Positions 25,555 through 34,106 are shown, counted from the first letter of the stretch. The stretch is DNA of 44,758 nucleotides from Caballeronia sp. GAFFF1 (GCF_023630705.1 NZ_JALQEM010000033.1:1-44758), one strand, 5' to 3'. Numbers and translations: made by a program. Notes: generated by a model not told the origin, from the sequence alone.

Positions 25555-26559
25555 TCAAAACGGATATTGCTTGTAGTTCGTCTTGTCCACGTCCACCCAG
25601 CCGGTGCCGCGAACAATTACGCCCTTGCCCGGCCCTTTGCTCACCGTGACCTTGTTATAGCCGGTAATGCCGAGGTCCGCGCCGTTCTCCACCGTCTTGC
25701 CGTCGACGAGCATCTGCGCCACCTTGTTCATCGCGATACCGGCGAGCTTCGGGTCCCAGAATGCGATGCCGTTGATCGCGCCGCTTTCGAGGAACTTACC
25801 CGCTTCGGTAGGCAGCCCCGTGCCGTACACGCAGATCTTGCCGACCTTGCCGGCCTCTTCCACTGCGCGCCCGATGCCGATCACATCCAGCGACGACGAG
25901 CCCTGAAAACCGGTCAGGTCCGGATGCTTGCGCAGCACTTCCTTCGCGACCTGATACGCGCGCTCGCCGTCGTTATTCGTTTCGAGCTTGGGCTCGACGA
26001 GATCCATCTTCGGATACTTGGCCTTTGCGTTGCCGATGCCGCCGTCCGCCCATTGCACCTGCGAGCGGCTGCCGAGCGAGCCGACCAGCACCGCCCACTT
26101 GCCCTGCTGCCCCATGCACTTCGCGAGACGTTCGTTCAGGCCCGCGCCGTATGCCGTGTTGTCGAACGCTTCGATATCGACCATCGTGTTCTTCGCGTTG
26201 TCGGCTTCATGCGTGACCACCTTGATGCCGCGATCCATTGCCTTCTTGAGCGCGGGTTCGAGCGTCGGCGGATCGTACGGAACCACTGCAATCGCGGTGA
26301 CTTTCTTCGCGATCAAGTCTTCGATGATCTTCAATTGCTGCGCGGCGTCGGCGCGGCCGGGTCCTGTCTGATACACATTGATGTTCGGGTTCGCCTTGCC
26401 GAACTCTTTCACGCCGTCGTCCATGCGATTGAACCAGTTGATGCCGGTCACCTTGACGACCGTGACGATCGTTTCGTTCGTCGCGGCCTGAGCGGCCATG
26501 ACCGCGCCCGCAGCGAGCGCAATGGCGGTCAGCGCGGTGCCGAAAGTCTTGAGCTTCAT
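25555..26559 (-). CDS. Sugar ABC transporter periplasmic binding protein (RbsB/LsrB-like)
   Basis: A 334-residue secreted binding protein with a signal peptide (MKLKTFGTALTAIALAAG, cleavage after AAQA). The mature chain is the RbsB/LsrB fold: ETIVTVVKVTGINWFNRMDD, DAAQQLKIIEDLIAKKVTAI, VVPYDPPTLEPALKKAMDRG and IKVVTHEADNAKN. These look closest to AI-2/rhamnose-type binding proteins. Operon context makes 2-deoxyribose or a deoxynucleoside the likely ligand, and ligand residues cannot be told apart by eye. The strong upstream AAGGAGAC ribosome binding site suits high expression of a binding protein. Confidence 0.9.
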   Translation of the reverse strand: MKLKTFGTALTAIALAAGAVMAAQAATNETIVTVVKVTGINWFNRMDDGVKEFGKANPNINVYQTGPGRADAAQQLKIIEDLIAKKVTAIAVVPYDPPTLEPALKKAMDRGIKVVTHEADNAKNTMVDIEAFDNTAYGAGLNERLAKCMGQQGKWAVLVGSLGSRSQVQWADGGIGNAKAKYPKMDLVEPKLETNNDGERAYQVAKEVLRKHPDLTGFQGSSSLDVIGIGRAVEEAGKVGKICVYGTGLPTEAGKFLESGAINGIAFWDPKLAGIAMNKVAQMLVDGKTVENGADLGITGYNKVTVSKGPGKGVIVRGTGWVDVDKTNYKQYPF

Positions 26560-26625
26560 CGTGTTGTCTCCTTTATGTTTCGAATGTCATTCGATGGTCT
26601 TTTGAAGCAATCACACAGCGAGTGG

Positions 26626-27669
26626 TCAACGTCCCGTCGATGCAGGCGGCGGTGGAATCTTGGATGTGGGTTTGGCTCCGCCGATGCCGAAGATCGCGCG
26701 CACGCGTTCGCCGCCCGCGAAGGCGAGCGAGGCGAGCAGCAGGAAACCCCACGCGCAATCGCCGAAAAACTGCGAGACGCCAAGCAGGTTGAAGAGGCTC
26801 GACAGGAACTGCAGGACCGTTGCTGCGAGAAACACGCAGACTATGCGTCCGTAGCCGCCCGCCGGATTCACGCCGCCCATCACCGCGATCAGGATCGCAA
26901 TGAGCAGATAAGAGTTGCCGTAATCCCACTTCGCGCTCGACGTATGCGTCGCGCTGATGAGACCCGCCAGCGATGCCAGCACGCCGCACATGCCGTAAGT
27001 CAGAATCAGCATGCGCGCGCGTGGAATGCCTGCATAGAAGGCAGCTTTGGGATTGGTGCCCATGAGGTAAAGCCGCAGGCCGAACGGCGTGCGCTTGAGG
27101 ACCCAGCCGAGCCCGAGCACCGCCGCAATGAAGATCCACAGCGAAATGGGCACCTGAAGGAACGTGCCGTTGCCGATGTTCGAGAGCGGATCCACATATT
27201 CGACCCGCACCGATGCGCCGTTGCTCAAGACGACGGCAATGCCCGTAAAAAGCAACTGCGTGCCGAGCGTGCAGAGAATCGGCGTCAGCCTGAGCTTGGC
27301 AATCACAACGCCGTTCAGCAGGCCGCCGACCACGCCCATGGCGACGACGATGCCTACGAAGACGGCCGTATAGAGCGCGGGCGAATCGTCGGCGGAGACC
27401 ATGTGCGGCAGAGCCATCGCCGCGACCATGCCCGAGAGGTTCGCGAGCCCGACGCCCGAGAGGTCGATGCCGCCATTGCCCGAGACCATCGACAACATGA
27501 TGCCGAGCGCAAGCAAGCCGAGCTCGGGCAATTGGCCGCCCATCGACTGAAGATTGTCGATGTCGAGAAACTGGCCGTGGGAGAGCCATGTCGCGACGAT
27601 CACCACCAGCAGATTCACGCCGATCAGAAAGTTGAACTGCCGGTCAGCGAGCCACTTCGACGCCTTCAT
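26626..27669 (-). CDS. Sugar ABC transporter permease (RbsC family), proximal copy
   Basis: A 347-residue permease starting MKASKWLADRQFNFLIG. I take this ATG because it overlaps the kinase stop by four bases (ATGA), while the 69-codon open extension upstream lies inside the kinase gene and reads as Arg-rich nonsense. Hydrophobic segments and family blocks are present: LLALGIMLSMVSGNGGIDLS, GLLNGVVIAKLRLTPILCTL, GTQLLFTGIAVVL, FGLRLYLMGTNPKAAFYAGI. The C-terminus ends in a short Pro/Ser/Arg tail. It probably forms a heterodimer with the distal permease. Confidence 0.92.
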   Translation of the reverse strand: MKASKWLADRQFNFLIGVNLLVVIVATWLSHGQFLDIDNLQSMGGQLPELGLLALGIMLSMVSGNGGIDLSGVGLANLSGMVAAMALPHMVSADDSPALYTAVFVGIVVAMGVVGGLLNGVVIAKLRLTPILCTLGTQLLFTGIAVVLSNGASVRVEYVDPLSNIGNGTFLQVPISLWIFIAAVLGLGWVLKRTPFGLRLYLMGTNPKAAFYAGIPRARMLILTYGMCGVLASLAGLISATHTSSAKWDYGNSYLLIAILIAVMGGVNPAGGYGRIVCVFLAATVLQFLSSLFNLLGVSQFFGDCAWGFLLLASLAFAGGERVRAIFGIGGAKPTSKIPPPPASTGR

Positions 27670-28601
27670 TGCGTCACGCTCCTTTCGCTCAACAATGCAT
27701 TGATTTCGTCGAGGCGAGGCATCGAAGGCGCGGTGCCTGCCCGCGTGACCGAGATGCTCGCCAACGCGCATCCGAAGCGAACCGCGTCGAGCGCGCTGTC
27801 GCCGCGCGCGAGCGCCGCCGCGAAGCCGCCGGTAAAGCCGTCGCCCGCGCCGGCGGTTTCGACCACGCGCCCGCATTCGAACGCAGGAATCAGCACCGAT
27901 TCGCTCGCGCTATGCAGAAGCGCGCCCGCCTCGCCCAACGTGATGATCGCCGCGCGCGCGCCTTTGCTCAACAGAACATCTGCCGCGCGACGCGCATCGT
28001 CGACAGACTTCACGGCGACTCCGGTCAATGCCGCCGCCTCGGTTTCATTCGGCGTGATGTAGTCGCAAAGCGGAAAGATATAGTCGTCGAGCGCGAGCGC
28101 GGGCGCGGGGTTGAAGACGGTCGTCACGCCATGCTTCCGGGCGAGTTCGAGCCCGCGTTTTGCCGCGGGGATCGGCTGCTCCAGTTGCGTGACGAAGACG
28201 GCTGCCCTGGCGATGTCGGCTTCGATGGCGTCCACGTCATCGGGGCCGAGCGTGCCGGCCGCGCCGGCCGCGACGATGATGGCGTTGCCGCCGGTGTTCT
28301 CGTCCACGTAGATATGCGCGGCGCCGGTCGCGATATCGTCTATCACGCTGGCTCGCGATGTAATGCCTTCGGCCGCCCACGTGGCCTGCGCGATCTTGCC
28401 GAACGCATCGTTGCCGATGCGCGTGCAGAAGATGACGTCCGCGCCCGCGCGAGCGGCGGCCACGGCCTGATTCGAACCCTTGCCGCCCGGTCCCATCGCA
28501 AACGCGGAACCCGCCACCGTTTCGCCAAGCAAGGGCATGCGCTGCGCACGGAAAGCGAGGTCCGTCACATAGATGCCGAGGATGACGACGCTGCCGCTCA
28601 T
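27666..28601 (-). CDS. PfkB-family sugar kinase, probable deoxyribokinase
   Basis: A 311-residue ribokinase-family enzyme starting MSGSVVILGIYVTDLAFRAQ. This start overlaps the mutarotase stop by four bases (ATGA); the 32-codon upstream extension is inside that gene. The sugar-binding GPGGKGSNQAVAAARAGADV motif and the C-terminal signature ETAGAGDGFTGGFAAAL (catalytic Asp in GAGD) are intact. Family members phosphorylate ribose or deoxyribose at O5. In this operon, with deoC and DeoR, the expected product is deoxyribose-5-phosphate, both the DeoC substrate and the inducer of E. coli DeoR. Confidence 0.9.
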   Translation of the reverse strand: MSGSVVILGIYVTDLAFRAQRMPLLGETVAGSAFAMGPGGKGSNQAVAAARAGADVIFCTRIGNDAFGKIAQATWAAEGITSRASVIDDIATGAAHIYVDENTGGNAIIVAAGAAGTLGPDDVDAIEADIARAAVFVTQLEQPIPAAKRGLELARKHGVTTVFNPAPALALDDYIFPLCDYITPNETEAAALTGVAVKSVDDARRAADVLLSKGARAAIITLGEAGALLHSASESVLIPAFECGRVVETAGAGDGFTGGFAAALARGDSALDAVRFGCALASISVTRAGTAPSMPRLDEINALLSERSVTQ

Positions 28602-29086
28602 GGTGCATCCCCTTGCGGCGCATCCGGCGCAAGCTGGACGCCTTTCTTGAAGATGAAACAGCCGTAGCCGCGCGTCTCGCCCGTGCGGATGACGCAATAC
28701 GCGTTCTTCGCGCGTTCATAGAACGCGAAGCGTTCGATCGGCGCGAATGCCACTTCGCGGCCTTCCGCGTGATCGACTTCGCGTTGCGCTTCCCGCTGCA
28801 CGGCGGGCAAGGCCGTTGCGTCGCCGACGACTTCCATGCGGCCAGCGGGATCGTCCACGAACGTGTCCAGCGGCATCACGGACAGCACCGCGCGCACGAC
28901 ACGCGGCGCATTCGCGCCGTCGATCCGCAAGAGCCTGCCCAGGACCGTCTGGCGCGCGACCGAATCGCCGGGAAAGTTGGCGTCGCAAATGACGACTTCA
29001 TCGCCGTGTCCCATCGCGGCGAGCGCGTAGAGAATGTCGGCGTTCAGAAGCGGGTCAATGTTCTTCAGCAAGAGCGTCTCCTCCAT
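28598..29086 (-). CDS. RbsD/FucU-family sugar mutarotase
   Basis: A 162-residue cytosolic protein that would interconvert sugar anomers or pyranose/furanose forms before phosphorylation. The family signature is clear: PLLNADILYALAAMGHGDEV with the conserved His, VVICDANFP, and near the end KNAYCVIRTGETRGYGCFIF. It resembles the FucU branch slightly more than RbsD. The gene is 61 bp after the double aldehyde dehydrogenase and overlaps the kinase start, so mutarotation and phosphorylation are tightly coupled. The true sugar is inferred from the operon. Confidence 0.9.
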   Translation of the reverse strand: MEETLLLKNIDPLLNADILYALAAMGHGDEVVICDANFPGDSVARQTVLGRLLRIDGANAPRVVRAVLSVMPLDTFVDDPAGRMEVVGDATALPAVQREAQREVDHAEGREVAFAPIERFAFYERAKNAYCVIRTGETRGYGCFIFKKGVQLAPDAPQGDAP

Positions 29087-29147
29087 GCATGGGCGCGTCC
29101 TGTTCGCGGATCTGCGCCGTTGAACCTCGGATTACGAGTGCCGCGGA

Positions 29148-31538
29148 TCAATCTCCATACGGCACCCAGATATTCTTGACTTGCACGGCTTGGCGCAAGA
29201 AGGGCAAACCTTCACTCGATGCATCATGCCAGTCGAACAGTCGTCCGTGATCGACAAAGGTTCGCTTCAGATTGCCGACCGATTCGCGCTCCGCCATCGC
29301 TGAAAGCGCCGCGCCACTGAAGCACCAGAGCGCATCGACGTCATCGTGCTGGGCCAGCGTTTTTGCGAGCGAGCGCGCATCGCCGGTCACGATGTTGAGC
29401 GCGCCGCCCGGCACGTCGGACGTATCCGCGACCTGATAGAAGTCTGTCGCCATGAGCGGGCACGTCATGCTCGGCACCGCCACGACCGTATTGCCCAGCG
29501 CGAGCGCGGGCGCGATCAGCGAGACGAAGCCGAGCAACGGCGCTTCGTCCGGACAGATGACGCCGATCACGCCGACCGGCTCGTGCATCGCCAGCGCGAC
29601 GCCGTGCAGCGGCGGCGCATGCACCGCGCCGTCGAACTTGTCGGCCCACGCTGCGTAGGTGAACAAGCGGGCAATCGACGCATCGACTTCGCGCTTCGCA
29701 TCGCGTTCGCTGGAATTCGCGCGCGTCACGAGTTGGCGCGCGAATTCCTCCGCTCGCGCGCTCAGATTCTCCGCGAGGTAATACAACACCTGCGCGCGGT
29801 TATGCGCGCTCGCTGCCGCCCATTTCGCCATGCCGCGCGCCGCCGCGACTGCATTGCGAATGTCCTTGCGATTGCCCTCGGCCACTTCGCCGACGATCTC
29901 GCCCGCAGGCGCGCGAACGAGCCGCGAATAGCCGCTATCCGGCCGCGTCTGCTTGCCGCCGATGAAGAGCTTCGCCGTGCGGTCGATCGCGCCCACGTTG
30001 GCCGAATCCATCAGCGAGTCGGGCTCGGCGGACGGCGCTTGCGTGTCGCTGCGCATCGGCAGCTTGGACCATGCGCGCGGCTTGAGATATTCGTATATGC
30101 CCTCGCGTCCGCCTTCCCGCCCGAAACCGGACTCCCGATAGCCGCCGAAGCCCACTGCCGCATCGAACAGATTGGTGGCGTTGATCCATACGACACCGCA
30201 TTGCAGGCGCGGCGCGACGTCCAGCGCGCGGCTGATGTTCTCGCTCCAGAGGCTCGCGGCCAGCCCGTAGCGCGTGTTGTTCGCCAGGGCGACGGCTTCG
30301 TCGGGCGTGCGAAAGCTCATCGAGACGAGCACGGGCCCGAAGATTTCCTCTTGCGCAAGCGTCGATGCCGGCGCGACGTTGGTCACCAGAGTCGGCGCAA
30401 AAAACGCCCCGCCTTCCGGCAATACGAGACGCGAAGGCTGATGAATCTCGCATCCTTCGCTTTCGCCCTTTGCCACGAGCGCGCGAATGCGTTCGAGCTG
30501 CACGTCATCGACAATGGCGCTCATGTCGACGCCCTTGTCCAGCGACGGCCCGACGCGCAGCGTTTCCATGCGGCGCTTGAGCTTGTCGATGAAACGCGCT
30601 TCGATGCCTTCCTGCACGAGCAGACGCGAACCCGCGCAGCACACCTGGCCCTGATTGAACCAGATCGCATCGACGACGCCTTCGACGGCCGAGTCGATGT
30701 CGGCGTCGTCGAACACGATGAACGGCGACTTGCCGCCCAGTTCGAGCGTGAGCGATTTGCCCGAGCCCGCCGTCGTCGCGCGAATCTGACGGCCCACTTT
30801 GGTCGATCCGGTGAACGCGATCTTCGCGACGCGCGGATGCTCGACGAGCGCCGCGCCCGTGCGGCCATCGCCGGTCACGACGTTGAGCACGCCCTTGGGC
30901 AAGCCGGCGCGGTGCGCGAGTTCCGCGAAGAGCAACGCCGTGAGCGACGTGTATTCCGCGGGCTTGAGCACGACGCAATTGCCGAGCGCGAGCGCGGGCG
31001 CGATCTTCCACGCGAGCATCAGCAGCGGAAAATTCCACGGTACGATCTGCCCGATCACGCCGAGCGGCGCCCAGTCCGCGAACTCGCGGTCCTGCAATTG
31101 CGCCCAGCCCGCATGATGCAGAAAGTGCCTCGAAACAAGGGGGATATCGATGTCGCGCGATTCGCGAATCGGCTTGCCGTTATCGAGCGATTCGAGGACG
31201 GCGAAGAGGCGGCTATGCCTTTGCACCATGCGCGACAGTGCGTACAGGTGCCGCGCGCGGCCCGCGCCGCCGATGCCTTGCCAGGATTCCAGCGCATCGT
31301 GCGCGGCTTGCACGGCGGCATCCACATCGCCGCTCGACCCTTGCGCGATCGACGCGAGCACGCGGCCTGTCGCCGGCTCGCGCGAATCGAAGCGATGTTC
31401 GTCCGCGCCGTCTCGCCATGCGCCGTCGATGAAATGGCCGAAGCGTCCGGCGTGTTGATCGAGCCATGCGCGCACGGCGCGATCGTCTTCCGGTGCGGGT
31501 CCGTATTCCATCGAAGAAAAATAGTGGGCTACGCTCAT
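29148..31538 (-). CDS. ALDH16-type double-domain aldehyde dehydrogenase
   Basis: A 796-residue protein with two aldehyde dehydrogenase modules. I start it at MSVAHYFSSMEYGP; the 147-codon open extension upstream overlaps deoC and is Arg-rich nonsense. The first module (~1-490) is complete, with VIGQIVPWNFPLLMLAWKIA, the catalytic Glu266 in LELGGKSP and catalytic Cys300 in NQGQVCCAGSR. The second (~515-796) keeps the Rossmann-like half (VIGVICPDEAPLLGFVSLIA), then shrinks: there is no ELGGK and no Cys loop before the end QAVQVKNIWVPYGD. This one-active-plus-one-dead layout and ~800-residue length match bacterial ALDH16. Between deoC and the mutarotase gene, its likely job is oxidising acetaldehyde released by DeoC. 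Confidence 0.88.
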   Translation of the reverse strand: MSVAHYFSSMEYGPAPEDDRAVRAWLDQHAGRFGHFIDGAWRDGADEHRFDSREPATGRVLASIAQGSSGDVDAAVQAAHDALESWQGIGGAGRARHLYALSRMVQRHSRLFAVLESLDNGKPIRESRDIDIPLVSRHFLHHAGWAQLQDREFADWAPLGVIGQIVPWNFPLLMLAWKIAPALALGNCVVLKPAEYTSLTALLFAELAHRAGLPKGVLNVVTGDGRTGAALVEHPRVAKIAFTGSTKVGRQIRATTAGSGKSLTLELGGKSPFIVFDDADIDSAVEGVVDAIWFNQGQVCCAGSRLLVQEGIEARFIDKLKRRMETLRVGPSLDKGVDMSAIVDDVQLERIRALVAKGESEGCEIHQPSRLVLPEGGAFFAPTLVTNVAPASTLAQEEIFGPVLVSMSFRTPDEAVALANNTRYGLAASLWSENISRALDVAPRLQCGVVWINATNLFDAAVGFGGYRESGFGREGGREGIYEYLKPRAWSKLPMRSDTQAPSAEPDSLMDSANVGAIDRTAKLFIGGKQTRPDSGYSRLVRAPAGEIVGEVAEGNRKDIRNAVAAARGMAKWAAASAHNRAQVLYYLAENLSARAEEFARQLVTRANSSERDAKREVDASIARLFTYAAWADKFDGAVHAPPLHGVALAMHEPVGVIGVICPDEAPLLGFVSLIAPALALGNTVVAVPSMTCPLMATDFYQVADTSDVPGGALNIVTGDARSLAKTLAQHDDVDALWCFSGAALSAMAERESVGNLKRTFVDHGRLFDWHDASSEGLPFLRQAVQVKNIWVPYGD

Positions 31539-31564
31539 GAGGCTTGTGTCTGTATTGGGCGGGT

Positions 31565-32572
31565 TCAGGCGACCGGATGGCGGTTGAACGCCGAATAGCG
31601 CCCGCTTACGTGATGTTCGAGTTGCCGCTCGATATCGGCAAGCAGGCCGGACGCGCCAATGCGGAACAAGTCCGCTTCGAGCCATTCGCGCCCGAGCTCC
31701 TCCTTCATGAGAATCTGATACTGCAGCGCCGTTTTCGCGGTCGACACGCCGCCCGCCGGCTTGAAGCCGATCGCGATGCCCGTGCGCGCCAGATATTCGC
31801 GCATCATGCGCACCATCACGAGCGACACGTCGAGCGTCGCATTGACGCCTTCTTTGCCCGTCGAGGTCTTGATGAAATCCGCGCCGGCCATCATGCAGAT
31901 CATCGAAGCCTTCGCGACGTTGGAGAGCGTGCGTATGTCGCCGGTGCCGAGAATGGCCTTGACGTGCGCGTCGCCGCAAGCCGCGCGGAAGTCGCGCATC
32001 TCGTTGTAGAGCGCTTGCCAGTTTCCGGTCAGCACGTGCTCGCGGGTGACGACGATGTCGATTTCCTTCGCGCCGTCCGCCACCGATGCTTCGATCTCGC
32101 GCAGCTTGAGCGCATGCGGATTCAGGCCGGCGGGAAATCCGGTGGACACGGCCGCGACCGGAATGCCGCTATCGGCGAGCGCTTCCACCGCCGTCTTGAC
32201 GAAGCGGTGATAGACGCACACGGCGCCTGTCGTGATCGGCTGATCCGACATGCCGAGCGCGTCGAGCAGATCCTCGCGCAGCGGGCGGCGCGCCTTGGCG
32301 CAGAGCCGTTGAACGCGCGCGGTGGTGTCGTCGCCGCTGAGCGTCGTGAGGTCGATACAGGTGATCGCCTTCAGCAGCCACGCCGCCTGCGCGTCTTTCT
32401 TGACGGAGCGGCGCAGGCCGAAGCTCGCTGCGCGGCGGGCGACTGCCGACTGATTGACGCGCAGCCCTTCGAGCCATGCGAGGTCGAACGGGACGCCGGG
32501 ATTGCGCGCGCGCGTGGCCGGGTGAGCGGTTCCGGGCCACGCGACGATGGACTTCGATGCGGTTTCCAACAT
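31565..32572 (-). CDS. deoC: Deoxyribose-phosphate aldolase
   Basis: A 335-residue class I aldolase that cleaves 2-deoxyribose-5-phosphate to acetaldehyde and glyceraldehyde-3-phosphate. The Schiff-base lysine lies in GADFIKTSTGKEGVNA and the second active-site lysine in IGFKPAGGVSTAKTAL. The segments KAITCIDLTTLSGDD and VSTGFPAGLNP are typical of the longer DeoC type. I start at the ATG of MLETASKS. The frame extends 11 codons to a GTG at 32605, but the predicted transcription start falls almost on that GTG. No strong ribosome binding site is seen for either. It is the first gene of the deoxyribose operon. Confidence 0.93.
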   Translation of the reverse strand: MLETASKSIVAWPGTAHPATRARNPGVPFDLAWLEGLRVNQSAVARRAASFGLRRSVKKDAQAAWLLKAITCIDLTTLSGDDTTARVQRLCAKARRPLREDLLDALGMSDQPITTGAVCVYHRFVKTAVEALADSGIPVAAVSTGFPAGLNPHALKLREIEASVADGAKEIDIVVTREHVLTGNWQALYNEMRDFRAACGDAHVKAILGTGDIRTLSNVAKASMICMMAGADFIKTSTGKEGVNATLDVSLVMVRMMREYLARTGIAIGFKPAGGVSTAKTALQYQILMKEELGREWLEADLFRIGASGLLADIERQLEHHVSGRYSAFNRHPVA

Positions 32573-32614
32573 GAGATCGAGAGGCTGTGCGCTTGCGCCA
32601 CGCACAACAGCTTT

Positions 32615-32642
32615 TTGATAGATTGATCTCAGTCTATCGCAA
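32615..32642 (-). promoter_or_regulatory. deoC: deoC operon promoter
   Basis: On the minus strand TTGCGA (-35) and TATCAA (-10), each four of six matches, are 16 bases apart. The predicted transcription start near 32608 leaves a ~35-base leader before the chosen deoC ATG. The palindromes on this site are listed separately. Confidence 0.45.
32617..32638. promoter_or_regulatory. Second palindrome over the deoC promoter
   Basis: A 22-bp near-palindrome with outer arms GATAGA and TCTATC and inner TGA/TCA pairs (18 of 22 positions symmetrical) covers the spacer of the deoC promoter. Its arms differ from the DeoR box, so another regulator may bind. Confidence 0.4.
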
Positions 32643-32645
32643 CGT

Positions 32646-32661
32646 TGTTACGATCGTAACA
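32646..32661. promoter_or_regulatory. DeoR operator, perfect 16-bp palindrome
   Basis: TGTTACGATCGTAACA is a perfect palindrome with the same TGTTA/TAACA arms and 16-bp length as the E. coli DeoR operator (TGTTAGAATTCTAACA). It lies just upstream of the deoC -35. The local DeoR has nearly the same recognition helix as E. coli DeoR, which supports the assignment. Confidence 0.75.
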
Positions 32662-32679
32662 TAGGGAAAGTGCGGAGAT

Positions 32680-32701
32680 GGGCGGGTTCGGCGTACCGCC
32701 C
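32680..32701 (-). terminator. Stem-loop after the LLM monooxygenase gene, possible terminator
   Basis: GGGCGG and CCGCCC form a 6-bp GC-only stem with a 10-base loop, eight bases past the stop of the monooxygenase gene. No U tract follows on the minus strand. It may separate the organosulfur operon from the deoxyribose operon, which lies in the same direction. Confidence 0.35.
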
Positions 32702-32709
32702 GTTCGACG

Positions 32710-34068
32710 TCAAGCTGCCCGCACTTCCGGCTCGACGGCACGAGCGCCCCGGCCCGCCGGTATCGCAAGACCCAGGTGTCCGCGCAGCGTCGCCCCTTCG
32801 TAAGCGCGACGGAAAATGCCCCGCCGCTGAAGGATCGGCACGACGCCTTCCGTGAACGCTTCCAGACCGTCGGGCAGCACGTCCGGCATCAGGTTGAAGC
32901 CGTCGGCCGCGCCGTTTTCGAACCAGTGCGTGATGTCGTCGGCCACCTGTTCGGGCGTGCCGACGATCACGCGATGCCCGCCGCCGCCCGCCAGCGCGCG
33001 CACCAGCTCCCGCACCGTATAGCCGTGCGTGCGCGCCTGCGCGAGCGTCGCGTGAAAGAACGTGTGATTACCATTGCCGTCGTTGGGCAGCGGGAGATCG
33101 GCGGGCAGGCGTGCATCGGGGTGCAGCGAGTCCACGGGCACGCCGAGCGTACCCGCGAGGCGGTTGAGGCTGTAGCGCCACGGAATCAGATCGACGAGTT
33201 CATCGCGACGGCGCAGTGCCTCGCTTTCTGTCGCGCCGATGATCGTGGTCAGCCCGGCGAGCACCTTCACGGCGTTCGGGCCGCGTCCGTAACGCGCCGC
33301 CCGCTCGTTGAGGTCGGCGCGGTAGGCGCGCGATTCCTCGAAGGACTGCGACGCCGAGAACACGGCCTCCGCGTGACGCGCGGCCAGTTCGCGTCCATCG
33401 CCCGATGCGCCCGCCTGCACCAGCACCGGATGCCCTTGCGCCGAGCGCGGCAGGTTGAGCGCGCCTTGCACGCCGAAGAATCGCCCGCGATGCTGCGCCG
33501 GATGCACCTTGGCCAGATCGACGAAACGCCCGCTCGCCTTGTCCGCCACCAGCGCATCGTCTTCCCAGCTATTCCAGAGCGATTTCACGAGCGTCGCGAA
33601 CTCATCGGCGCGGGCATAGCGTTCCGCGTGCTGCGGCACCGCGTCGAGACCGAAGTTGCGCGCGGACGGCAGATCGGCTGTCGTCACGATGTTCCAGCCG
33701 GCGCGGCCGCCGCTGATCAGATCGAGCGTCGCGAACCGGCGCGCGATGTTGTACGGCTCGTTGTAGCTCGTCGAAGCGGTCGCGATCAGTCCGATATGCG
33801 TGGTCGCGGCGGCCACGCTCGTGAGCAGCATCGTCGGTTCGAGCGCGGTGATCGGACGCATGTCGAGCTGATCGGAGATCGCGGCGTTGTCCGCCAGAAA
33901 AATCGCGTCGAGGCAGGCGCGCTCGGCGGTCTGCGCGAGCCGCACATAATGATTCACGTCGATGAACGCGCGCGGATCGGCCTCAGCCACGCGCCACGCC
34001 GACGGCACGAAGCCCGAATGCAGCGCGTTGATGTTGAGATGCAACTGGCGCGGAAGAGATGCGCTCAT
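32710..34068 (-). CDS. LLM-class FMN-dependent monooxygenase (NtaA/SnaA/DszA family)
   Basis: A 452-residue reduced-FMN-dependent monooxygenase of the bacterial-luciferase fold. Characteristic blocks are NINALHSGFVPSAWR at the N-terminus, ATASTSYNEPYNIARRFATL, DLISGGRAGWNIVTT, NFGLDAVPQHAERYARADEF, and VLVQAGASGDGRELAARHAE. DszA, NtaA and SnaA share this outline; DszA splits C-S bonds in sulfones. GGAG upstream supports the start. It is the last gene of an operon with an ABC importer and an acyl-CoA-dehydrogenase-like monooxygenase, a combination typical of organosulfur use. It needs a flavin reductase, which is not encoded in the window. The substrate is unknown. Confidence 0.9.
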   Translation of the reverse strand: MSASLPRQLHLNINALHSGFVPSAWRVAEADPRAFIDVNHYVRLAQTAERACLDAIFLADNAAISDQLDMRPITALEPTMLLTSVAAATTHIGLIATASTSYNEPYNIARRFATLDLISGGRAGWNIVTTADLPSARNFGLDAVPQHAERYARADEFATLVKSLWNSWEDDALVADKASGRFVDLAKVHPAQHRGRFFGVQGALNLPRSAQGHPVLVQAGASGDGRELAARHAEAVFSASQSFEESRAYRADLNERAARYGRGPNAVKVLAGLTTIIGATESEALRRRDELVDLIPWRYSLNRLAGTLGVPVDSLHPDARLPADLPLPNDGNGNHTFFHATLAQARTHGYTVRELVRALAGGGGHRVIVGTPEQVADDITHWFENGAADGFNLMPDVLPDGLEAFTEGVVPILQRRGIFRRAYEGATLRGHLGLAIPAGRGARAVEPEVRAA

Positions 34069-34106
34069 GACTAATCACTCCGTTTCGATGATGATGGCCG
34101 CGGCGC

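Noticed and set aside
23983..28062. A 1359-codon plus-strand open frame
   Set aside because: It lies antisense to five clear transporter and kinase genes. Its translation is Arg/His/Asp-rich with no domain; it arises from GC-biased third positions.
29346..31598. A 750-codon plus-strand open frame
   Set aside because: Antisense to the double aldehyde dehydrogenase, with shadow-frame composition and no ribosome binding site.
31539..31979. Upstream open extension of the double aldehyde dehydrogenase
   Set aside because: It lies within deoC and has no domain character; the conserved N-terminus begins at 31538.
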